Origin: Paracoccus beibuensis
Lineage (GTDB): Bacteria; Pseudomonadota; Alphaproteobacteria; Rhodobacterales; Rhodobacteraceae
Length of the DNA stretch: 36,638 nucleotides
NCBI RefSeq assembly: GCF_026162625.1
Contig: NZ_JAOTBD010000035.1
Span: 1 to 36,638 of the forward strand
Direction: 5' to 3'
Position 1 is the stretch's first letter, and the number at the start of each line of letters is the position of its first letter. A program made the translations under genes and the position numbers. The notes under the pieces are model-generated. The model was given only the letters and a program-made list of their open reading frames with translations. It was not told where the DNA came from and did no database searches. Positions 30,324 to 36,638 of the stretch are shown in pieces.

Positions 30324-33146
30324 ATGAGCGACGAACGGGACCATGAGAAGCGCCGCCAGCAACAGGCCAGCGCGGTCGAGCTGCAGGCTTCCGGACATGG
30401 CGATCTGTCGCAGGAGGAACTGGACGAGCTTGTCGCTTCGTCCGACACAGGCGCGCGGACTCCGCCGGGGGCAGTCGGCAAGCTGATCCTGGCGGTGGCG
30501 CTGTCCTGGTCGCTGTTCCAGCTGTGGATCGCCTCGCCGCTGCCGTTCATGCTGAACTTCGGCATCATCAGCGCGACCGACGCGCGCTCGGTCCACCTGG
30601 CCTTTGCGATGTTCCTGGCATTCATGGCCTATCCGGCCGAGAAGTCGCCCTTCCAGCTGGGTCTCGGCGTGGCAATCCCGCTGATCCTGGCCGGGCTCTT
30701 TGCCTATGGCGCGGCGGGCGACATGCCGATCTGGTGGATCGGACTGTCTGCCGCGGGCGTGATCGTCGCGATCCTGCTGGGCAGCCCGAAGAGCTGGGTG
30801 CCGCCCTGGGAATGGGCGCTGGCGCTGGTGTCCGTCGTGGTGGCAATGTACGTCTTCGTCTACAGCGACGAGCTTGGCCGCCGCGTCGGCGCGCCGATCA
30901 CCCGCGACCTTCTGGTCGCCGTCATCGGTCTGCTGCTGCTGCTGGAGGCCACGCGCCGCAGCCTTGGGCCGGCGCTGATGATCGTCGCGACCGTCTTCCT
31001 GGTCTATACCTTCCTTGGCCCCTACATGCCGTCGATCATCGCACATGGCGGCAATTCGCTGTCAGAGGTCGCGAACCACCAGTGGATCACGACCGAGGGC
31101 GTGTTCGGCATCGCGCTTGGCGTGTCGACCAGCTTCGTCTTCCTGTTCGTGCTGTTCGGCGCGCTGCTGGACAAGGCCGGGGCGGGCAACTACTTCATCC
31201 AGGTCGCGTTTTCGCTGATGGGCCACATGCGCGGCGGACCGGCCAAGGCGGCCGTGGTCAGCAGTGCGATGACGGGCCTGATCTCGGGGTCGTCCATCGC
31301 CAACGTGGTGACCACGGGCACCTTCACCATCCCGCTGATGAAGAAGGTGGGCTTTTCCAGCGAAAAGGCCGGCGCGGTCGAGGTTGCGTCCTCGGTCAAC
31401 GGGCAGATCATGCCGCCGGTCATGGGCGCCGCAGCGTTCCTGATGGTCGAATACGTCGGCATCCCCTATTTCGACGTGGTCCGGCACGCCTTTCTGCCCG
31501 CCACGATCAGCTATATCGCGCTGGTCTATATCGTCCACCTCGAGGCCGCGAAGGCCGGGATGGAGGGTCTGCCGCGGGCCTACGAGCCGCCCCCGATCCT
31601 GCGCCGCCTGCTGACGGCGGCGTTCATCATCGCGGGCATCTGTGCGCTGTCGCTGGCGGTCTATTACGGCATGGGCTGGATCCGTCCCGCTTTCGGCGCC
31701 AATGCGCCCTATGTCGTCTTCGGCCTGCTGACGGCGGCCTATATCGGCCTTCTGTGGATCGCCTCGCGCGAGGAGCCGCTGCGAATCGACGACCCGAACG
31801 AGCCCGTGACCTCGCTGCCCCTGCCTGGGCCGACGGTGCGGTCGGGCCTGCACTTCATCCTGCCAGTCGTGGTGCTGGTCTGGGCGCTGATGGTGGACCG
31901 GCTGTCGCCGGGCCTGTCGGCCTTCTGGGCGACCGCGTTCATGATCTTCATCCTGGTCACGCAGCGCCCGCTGATGGTCATGCTGCGCGGCATGGATCGC
32001 ACCGGAAACAGGTCGACCGGCTCCGCGATGCGATCCGGCGTCAACGACCTGGTGGACGGCCTGATCTCGGGCGCGCGGAACATGATCGGCATCGGTATCG
32101 CAACGGCGGCCGCTGGCATCATCGTCGGCGCGGTCAGCCAGACGGGCGTAGGCTCTGCCCTGGCCGACGTGGTCGAGGTGCTGTCGGGCGGCAACCTGCT
32201 GGCGATCCTGGGGCTGACGGCCCTCCTGTCGCTGATCCTGGGAATGGGCCTGCCGACGACCGCGAACTATATCGTCGTCTCGGCCCTGCTGGCGCCGGTC
32301 ATCGTCACACTGGGTCAACAGAACGGCCTGATCGTGCCGCTGATCGCTGTGCACCTGTTCGTGTTCTACTTCGGCATCATGGCCGACGTCACGCCGCCAG
32401 TGGGCCTCGCGTCGTTCGCGGCGGCGGCCGTATCGGGGGGCGATCCGATCCGCACCGGCGTCGTGGCCTTCTTCTACAGCCTGCGGACGGCGGCGCTGCC
32501 GTTCCTGTTCATCTTCAACACCGATCTTCTGCTGATCGACGTGAGCTGGGTCCAGGGCATCTTCGTCTTCATCACGGCCACGGTGGCGATGCTGCTGTTC
32601 GCCGCAGCGACCCAGGGCTGGTTTCTGGTCCGTAACCGCATTTGGGAAACCGCGGCTCTCTTGCTGATCGCCTTCACGATCTTCCGCCCCGGCTTCTTCT
32701 GGAGCTACGCCTTTCCGCCCTTCGAAGAGCGTCCGGGGGCCGAGTTCGTCGAGGCCCTGGTCGACAGCGAGCCGGGCGACGCCCTGCGGCTGCGGATCTC
32801 GGGCCTGAACGAGATCGGCAATCCCGTCGAGTTCACCGCCCTGCTGCCCGTCCCCGAGGGCGAGACCGGAGAGGATCGCCTTGCCGCCGCCGGGATCGAG
32901 TTGATCGAGGACGGCGACCGAGTGATGATCGACAACGTGGCCTTCGACAGCCCCGCGCAAGAGGCCGGGCTGGACTGGGACCAGACGATTCTGGCAGTCA
33001 ACGCGCCGGTGGCGGCGCCTTCGCGCTACTGGATCTATATCCCGGCCTTCCTGCTGCTGGCGCTTGTCGTCTGGTCGCAGCGCAGACGGCCCGACACGAC
33101 CCGGCCCGCCGCCCGTCGTGCGCAGAAAGGTGCCCGCCATGCATAA
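30324..33146 (+). CDS. TRAP transporter fused permease (DctQM-type 4TM/12TM) with C-terminal DUF3394
   Basis: A 940-aa sodium- or proton-driven permease in which the small (DctQ-like, residues about 55-220) and large (DctM-like, about 225-770) subunits are fused, as usual for TAXI systems. Marks include KAAVVSSAMTGLISGSSIANVVTTG, KVGFSSEKAGAVEVASSVNGQIMPPVMGAAAF and GMGLPTTANYIVVSALLAP. The C-terminal soluble part (about 800-895) fits DUF3394, with a PDZ-like segment VAFDSPAQEAGLDWDQTIL, then a last membrane helix and a basic tail. GGAGGTG precedes the ATG. Its last 8 bases overlap the UspA-like gene. Confidence 0.95.
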   Translation: MSDERDHEKRRQQQASAVELQASGHGDLSQEELDELVASSDTGARTPPGAVGKLILAVALSWSLFQLWIASPLPFMLNFGIISATDARSVHLAFAMFLAFMAYPAEKSPFQLGLGVAIPLILAGLFAYGAAGDMPIWWIGLSAAGVIVAILLGSPKSWVPPWEWALALVSVVVAMYVFVYSDELGRRVGAPITRDLLVAVIGLLLLLEATRRSLGPALMIVATVFLVYTFLGPYMPSIIAHGGNSLSEVANHQWITTEGVFGIALGVSTSFVFLFVLFGALLDKAGAGNYFIQVAFSLMGHMRGGPAKAAVVSSAMTGLISGSSIANVVTTGTFTIPLMKKVGFSSEKAGAVEVASSVNGQIMPPVMGAAAFLMVEYVGIPYFDVVRHAFLPATISYIALVYIVHLEAAKAGMEGLPRAYEPPPILRRLLTAAFIIAGICALSLAVYYGMGWIRPAFGANAPYVVFGLLTAAYIGLLWIASREEPLRIDDPNEPVTSLPLPGPTVRSGLHFILPVVVLVWALMVDRLSPGLSAFWATAFMIFILVTQRPLMVMLRGMDRTGNRSTGSAMRSGVNDLVDGLISGARNMIGIGIATAAAGIIVGAVSQTGVGSALADVVEVLSGGNLLAILGLTALLSLILGMGLPTTANYIVVSALLAPVIVTLGQQNGLIVPLIAVHLFVFYFGIMADVTPPVGLASFAAAAVSGGDPIRTGVVAFFYSLRTAALPFLFIFNTDLLLIDVSWVQGIFVFITATVAMLLFAAATQGWFLVRNRIWETAALLLIAFTIFRPGFFWSYAFPPFEERPGAEFVEALVDSEPGDALRLRISGLNEIGNPVEFTALLPVPEGETGEDRLAAAGIELIEDGDRVMIDNVAFDSPAQEAGLDWDQTILAVNAPVAAPSRYWIYIPAFLLLALVVWSQRRRPDTTRPAARRAQKGARHA

Positions 33147-33564
33147 CAACATCCTTCTGCCGATCGACCTTCAACACCCTGAAAGCTGGGACCGGGCGCT
33201 GCCCGTGGCGCAGCACCTGGCCGGCGGACACGCGACCATCCATCTGTTGGGCATCGTGCACGATTTCGGCAGCTCGATGGTGGCAACGTTCCTGCCCAAG
33301 GGATTTGAGGAAAAGGCACTGCAGGCCATGAAGGATTCGCTGGACGACTTCGCCAGCCAGCACTTCCCCGACCCGTTTCGGGTCCGGACCCATGTGGGTC
33401 ATGGAAATATTTCGGAAACAATTCTCAAAAATGCGGAAAAATACGACGTTGATCTGATTGTCATGGCCAGCCACAAGCCCGATGAATTGCGAAGCATCCT
33501 GGTCAGTCGGGATGCGAACGCGGTCGTACGGCACTCGCCCGTATCGGTCATGGTGGTGCGGTAG
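33139..33564 (+). CDS. UspA-like universal stress protein lacking the ATP-binding motif
   Basis: A 141-aa universal-stress-protein fold: an ILLPIDLQHPESWDRALPVA start, ETILKNAEKYDVDLIVMASHKP, and HSPVSVMVVR at the end. ATP-binding members carry G-2x-G-9x-G-(S/T) after the fourth strand. Here the place reads SHKPDELRSILVSRDANAV, so the glycines are gone and ATP binding is doubtful. UspA proteins accompany TRAP operons elsewhere (TeaD with TeaABC in Halomonas elongata, where TeaD regulates uptake), so a regulator of this transporter is likely by analogy. It starts inside the permease 3' end (33139); upstream codons of the frame are a permease shadow. fhs follows 6 bases later. Confidence 0.88.
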   Translation: MHNNILLPIDLQHPESWDRALPVAQHLAGGHATIHLLGIVHDFGSSMVATFLPKGFEEKALQAMKDSLDDFASQHFPDPFRVRTHVGHGNISETILKNAEKYDVDLIVMASHKPDELRSILVSRDANAVVRHSPVSVMVVR

Positions 33565-33570
33565 AGGTAC

Positions 33571-35241
33571 ATGCAGTCAGATATTCAGATCGCCCGCGCG
33601 GCGCAAAAGCGCGACATCTCGGAAATCGCGGCCGGTCTGGGTCTGACGGATCGCCAGATCCTGCCCTATGGCCACGACAAGGCCAAGATCACCCACGATG
33701 CGATCGCCGGCCTTGAAGGGCGGCCCCAGGGCCGGCTGATCCTGGTGACGGCCATCAACCCGACCCCGGCGGGCGAGGGCAAGACCACCACCACAGTCGG
33801 CCTGGGCGATGCGCTGAACCGCATCGGCAAGCGCACCACCATCTGCATCCGCGAGGCAAGTCTTGGCCCGAACTTCGGAATGAAGGGCGGCGCGGCGGGC
33901 GGCGGTTACGCGCAGATCGTTCCGATGGAGGACATGAACCTCCACTTCACGGGGGATTTCCACGCCATCACCTCGGCCCACAATCTGCTGGCCGCGATGA
34001 TCGACAACCACATTCACTGGGGCAACGCCTTGGACATCGACACGCGTCGGATCACCTGGCGGCGCGTCATGGACATGAACGACCGGTCCCTGCGCGACAT
34101 TGTCATCGGGCTTGGCGGACCCGCCAACGGATTTTCCCGCCAGACCGGCTTCGACATCACCGTGGCATCCGAGGTCATGGCGATCCTCTGCCTGGCGCGG
34201 GACCCCGAGGACCTGCAGGAACGTCTTGGCCGCATCGTCGTCGCCGAAACGCGCGACCGTCAGCCGGTGACGGCGCGCGATCTGAAGGCCTGCGGCGCGA
34301 TGACGGTACTGCTGCGGGATGCGCTGCAGCCGAACCTGGTCCAGACCCTGGAAAACAATCCAGCGCTGGTCCACGGCGGGCCTTTCGCCAACATCGCGCA
34401 TGGCTGCAACAGCGTCATCGCCACCAAGGCGGCGCTTCGGCTGTCGGACTATGTCGTGACCGAAGCGGGCTTTGGCGCGGATCTTGGCGCCGAGAAGTTC
34501 CTGAACATCAAGTGTCGCCTCTCTGGCCTGGCCCCGTCGGCAGTGGTGCTGGTGGCCACCATCCGCGCGCTCAAGATGAATGGCGGCGTTGCCAAGGCCG
34601 ACCTTGCGGCCGAGGATGTCAGCGCGGTCGAGCGCGGCTGCGCCAACCTGGGTCGCCACCTCGACAACATCCGCAGCTTCGGGCTGCCGGTCGTCGTTGC
34701 GGTGAACCATTTTGCCGGCGACACCGAGGCCGAGATAGCGGCGCTGCAATCCTACTGCTCGGGCCACGGCGTCATGGCCGTGCCCGCCCGACACTGGGCC
34801 GATGGCGGGGCAGGGGCCACCGACCTGGCGCAGGCCGTGGTCGACCTGGCCGAGGGCGGGCTTGCGGATTTCCGCACGCTCTATCCTGACGAGATGCCCC
34901 TTTGGCAAAAGATCGAGACCGTCTGCACCCGCATTCACCGCGCCGCCCGTGTCGAGGCCGCACCCGGTATCCGCGCCCAGCTGACCGCATGGGAGGCCGC
35001 AGGCCACGGCCGCATGCCGATCTGCATCGCCAAGACGCAGTACAGCTTCTCGACGGACCCGGAACTGCGCGGCGCGCCCGACGGTCACGTAATCCCCGTG
35101 CGGGAGGTTCGGTTGAACGCCGGCGCCGGCTTCATCGTCGCCATCTGTGGTCAGATCATGACGATGCCCGGCTTGCCACGCCACCCCGCCGCCGAGGTCA
35201 TCGGCATCAATGCCGACGGCCAGATCGACGGTTTGTTCTAG
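33571..35241 (+). CDS. fhs: formate-tetrahydrofolate ligase
   Basis: Makes 10-formyl-tetrahydrofolate from formate, THF and ATP, feeding purine, formyl-Met and one-carbon pools. The 556-aa product has the nucleotide loop [14 protein letters not shown] (residues about 65-78), [51 protein letters not shown] (near 295), and [13 protein letters not shown] near the end, all standard for FTHFS. AGAGG lies 4 bases before the ATG, and only 6 bases separate it from the UspA-like stop, so it is probably transcribed with the TRAP genes. No terminator was seen after it before the mobile DNA. Confidence 0.97.
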   Translation: MQSDIQIARAAQKRDISEIAAGLGLTDRQILPYGHDKAKITHDAIAGLEGRPQGRLILVTAINPTPAGEGKTTTTVGLGDALNRIGKRTTICIREASLGPNFGMKGGAAGGGYAQIVPMEDMNLHFTGDFHAITSAHNLLAAMIDNHIHWGNALDIDTRRITWRRVMDMNDRSLRDIVIGLGGPANGFSRQTGFDITVASEVMAILCLARDPEDLQERLGRIVVAETRDRQPVTARDLKACGAMTVLLRDALQPNLVQTLENNPALVHGGPFANIAHGCNSVIATKAALRLSDYVVTEAGFGADLGAEKFLNIKCRLSGLAPSAVVLVATIRALKMNGGVAKADLAAEDVSAVERGCANLGRHLDNIRSFGLPVVVAVNHFAGDTEAEIAALQSYCSGHGVMAVPARHWADGGAGATDLAQAVVDLAEGGLADFRTLYPDEMPLWQKIETVCTRIHRAARVEAAPGIRAQLTAWEAAGHGRMPICIAKTQYSFSTDPELRGAPDGHVIPVREVRLNAGAGFIVAICGQIMTMPGLPRHPAAEVIGINADGQIDGLF

Positions 35242-35322
35242 ACGGAGATGACCGTGCCTGAACCGGACTCACGCTGAACCCTTGGCCATTGCCGACAGCG
35301 TGACCGGCGGTCAGAGCCAGAG

Positions 35323-35607
35323 ACCCTTCGGACGAAAGCCGCACTGGCAGAGGGGAAGGTATAGGGCAGCAAGCTGGGCGACCTGCGCGACAGGATCGCC
35401 GAGCGGAATGACGCTGTCCAGCTTGAGGCGATAGGCAATGCCCGGAAGCTGGCTGCCCCAATCAAACCTTTGCGCGCCCAAGGGAAGACCTTGAGAGGGA
35501 TTGCGGAGGTGCTGAACAATCCTGGGGCCCAGATTGCGCGAGGTGGCCACTGGCAGGCAACGCAGGTCGAGCGGACACGTGTGCAGCTGGTCGCGCCGAC
35601 AGGCTGA
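35323..35607 (+). pseudogene. serine recombinase (resolvase/invertase) C-terminal remnant with in-frame stop
   Basis: One frame reads L-RTKAALAEGKV, then a TAG stop (35362-35364), then GSKLGDLRDRI, LEAIGNARKLAAPIKPLRAQ and KTLRGIAEVLNN, ending ARGGHWQATQVERTRVQLV. This matches the C-terminal half of Hin/Tn3-type serine recombinases (typically RTKAALAAAKARGxKLG..., then LRAIAxELNxxGxxTxRGGxW). The N-terminal catalytic domain is absent upstream, where the sequence follows fhs directly. The stop replaces a residue inside a conserved block, so the gene is dead. Confidence 0.75.
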
Positions 35608-35714
35608 ACCGTATCCCGTCACGTCATCCGTAAACGACGGCTGAACCCAACATTGTCTGGCTGAGGCGGTGCTGCGAAGTCCTGTCCATCGGCTGATGAG
35701 GAGCGCGTTTCGCA

Positions 35715-36110
35715 ATGTGCCAAGACTTCGTTTCTCACTTCCCTGGGCGTCGAGATTTATGCGTCGGGCCATCGCCGGTGGCCGACTGAGGTGAAGGCTC
35801 GGGTGGTCGCCGATACGCTTGAACCGGGCGCTACGGTGGATGCTGTGGCGGAGCGGTATGATGTGCAGCCGAACCAGCTGTCGGCGCGGCGGCGGCTGGC
35901 GAAGCAGGGCAAGTTGGTGCTGCCACCCGCACCGACCGACGAGCCGGTTTTTGCCCCGCTGGTGGTCTGCGACCCGGCGTCACCGCCACCCTCCCGCCAC
36001 GGGGCGCCATCTGGATCGTGATCGGTGAGGTGAGGCTCGAACTGGCCGCGGACACGCCCGCCGTTCGGCTGGCCGAGATCGTTCGTGCCCTTGGAGCCGC
36101 CGGATGCTGA
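35715..36110 (+). pseudogene. tnpA: IS66 accessory protein TnpA, frameshifted
   Basis: The recognisable body is GHRRWPTEVKARVVADTL, DAVAERYDVQPNQLSARRRLAKQGKLVLP and FAPLVVCDP, the DNA-binding accessory protein of IS66. After CDP the frame runs into a stop (36019-36021). The expected ending (GAIWIVIGEVRLELAAD... to RALGAAGC, stop 36108-36110) is in another frame, so an indel lies at about 35983-36003. The likely start ATG at 35715 is also out of frame with the body, suggesting a second indel near 35740-35747 (less certain). The conserved Trp of LSAWRR reads Arg. The product is probably non-functional. Confidence 0.8.
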
Positions 36111-36456
36111 TGCCGTCGCAGGGCATGCCGATCCTGGTGGCGACCAAGCCGGCGGACTTCAGGAAGGGGCACGACGGATTGGCGGCGCTTGCGCAGTCGA
36201 TGCTGGCGGAGGACCCTTCACCGGCACGGTCTTTGTGTTCCATTTCAAACGCGCCGGCCGGCTGAAGATCCTGCTCTGGGACGGCAGCGGGCTGGTGATG
36301 GCCAACAAGCGCCTCAAGGCCGACAGCTTCACCTGGCCCGCCGTCGGGGATGGGGCCATGACCTTGAGCCGAACGCAGTTCGAGGCGCTTTTTGCAGGCC
36401 TCGACTGGCGCCGGGTCCGGCCTCTGGAAACCCCGAAGCCAGCCGTTGCGGAATGA
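36104..36456 (+). pseudogene. tnpB: IS66 accessory protein TnpB, single-base frameshift
   Basis: Starts at 36104 overlapping the tnpA stop: MLMPSQGMPILVATKPADFRK, then GHDGLAALAQSML. At GAGGACCCTTCACC (36209-36222) the frame breaks. With one more C it would read E-D-P-F-T-G-T-V-F-V-F and continue with RAGRLKILLWDGSGLVM, KRLKADSFTWP and LFAGLDW to the stop at 36454-36456, the standard TnpB ending. The change is a one-base deletion in a CCC run (36214-36216). It may be real decay or a sequencing error. Confidence 0.85.
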
Positions 36457-36510
36457 CCTGAACGCAGGAAAAAGCGTTCAGCCACAGATGGATCAGGGTG
36501 TGATGACAGC

Positions 36511-36638
36511 ATGTCCCCAGCCCCGTCCATCGACCTGTCCGTCATCCCCGAAAGCCAGCGCGCCGCCGTTCCAGCCGTGCTGCGCGAACGGGACGCGCTG
36601 CGGGAAACCAACCGGCGGCTGGAGCATCTGATCGCCGA
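36511..36638 (+). CDS. tnpC: IS66 transposase TnpC, N-terminal part (runs off window)
   Basis: From the ATG at 36511 the frame is open to the window end (42 codons). It reads VIPESQRAAVPAVLRERDAL followed by RETNRRLEHLIA, matching the N-terminal helical leader of IS66 DDE transposases that precedes a zinc-finger-like domain. The catalytic part lies outside the window, so whether it is intact cannot be judged. Confidence 0.75.
   Translation, partial: MSPAPSIDLSVIPESQRAAVPAVLRERDALRETNRRLEHLIA

Larger units (their letters stand above)
35630..36638 (+). mobile_element. IS66-family element, left end to window edge
   Basis: Contains tnpA, tnpB and the start of tnpC in the standard IS66 order. 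A probable left terminal repeat starts with GTAAACGACGGCTGAACC at 35630, resembling the GTAA-beginning ends of the family, and lies 22 bases after the recombinase remnant. The right end is outside the window, so the 8-bp target duplication cannot be tested. Two of its three genes are frameshifted, so this copy is probably immobile on its own. Confidence 0.75.

Noticed and set aside
36104..36456. Programmed ribosomal frameshifting in IS66 tnpB
   Set aside because: IS66 elements express TnpB from one continuous frame. The CCC context lacks a classical slippery heptamer, and a simple one-base deletion explains it.
1..36638. CRISPR array, riboswitch, rRNA or prophage
   Set aside because: No regularly spaced repeats, conserved aptamer-like leaders, rRNA segments or phage structural genes were seen on either strand.

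Overview
The window is GC-rich, densely packed chromosomal DNA from an alphaproteobacterium, most likely Rhodobacterales/Rhodobacteraceae (Paracoccus/Rhodobacter-like). The assignment rests on the fumC-DUF4169-ribbon-helix-helix trio, the alpha-type SspB, the two-CheY chemotaxis operon with cheB-cheD split off, a TAXI-type TRAP transporter with fused permease, and a 2Fe-2S Bfd overlapping bfr. I infer the lineage from gene families and order; no 16S gene is present.

Layout. 1-9600 is mostly housekeeping: phosphoglycolate phosphatase facing bacterioferritin/Bfd, then queA, a YcaD-like MFS carrier, dihydrolipoyl dehydrogenase, a membrane-anchored penicillin-acylase-family protein that has lost its catalytic residues, a beta-hydroxyacid dehydrogenase and a PaaI-type thioesterase. 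9785-13134 (minus strand) holds fumC with its small downstream pair DUF4169/RHH, a dihydrodipicolinate-synthase-like aldolase and the ClpXP adaptor sspB. 13351-19796 is a chemotaxis locus: STAS protein-cheY-cheA-cheW-cheR-cheY-unknown protein on the minus strand, and cheB-cheD divergently on the plus strand. No chemoreceptor gene lies in the window. CheB has a receiver domain without its phospho-acceptor aspartate.

19797-22466 is a graveyard between cheD and a tRNA-Gln gene. It holds truncated pieces of a sugar-type ABC ATPase, a membrane-anchored unknown protein, another unknown protein, an IS transposase and an AAA+ ATPase, abutting each other in mixed orientation. After the tRNA come a BaiN/HI0933-family flavoprotein and, converging on it, a tightly coupled minus-strand operon kpsT-kpsE-kdsA-mscS for capsule export, KDO synthesis and a BON-MscS channel. 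A 4Fe-4S uracil-DNA glycosylase-family gene is divergent from it.

29276-35241 is a plus-strand run: TAXI binding protein, fused TRAP permease, UspA-like protein and formate-tetrahydrofolate ligase (fhs). A hairpin separates the binding protein from the permease. The right end is mobile DNA: a serine-recombinase remnant with an internal stop, then an IS66-family element whose tnpA and tnpB are frameshifted and whose tnpC runs off the window.

I see no CRISPR array, rRNA, riboswitch or intact prophage. The most useful leads are the penicillin-acylase pseudoenzyme, the CheB with a dead receiver, the unknown last gene of the che operon, the kpsT-kpsE-kdsA-mscS coupling and the layered debris beside tRNA-Gln.
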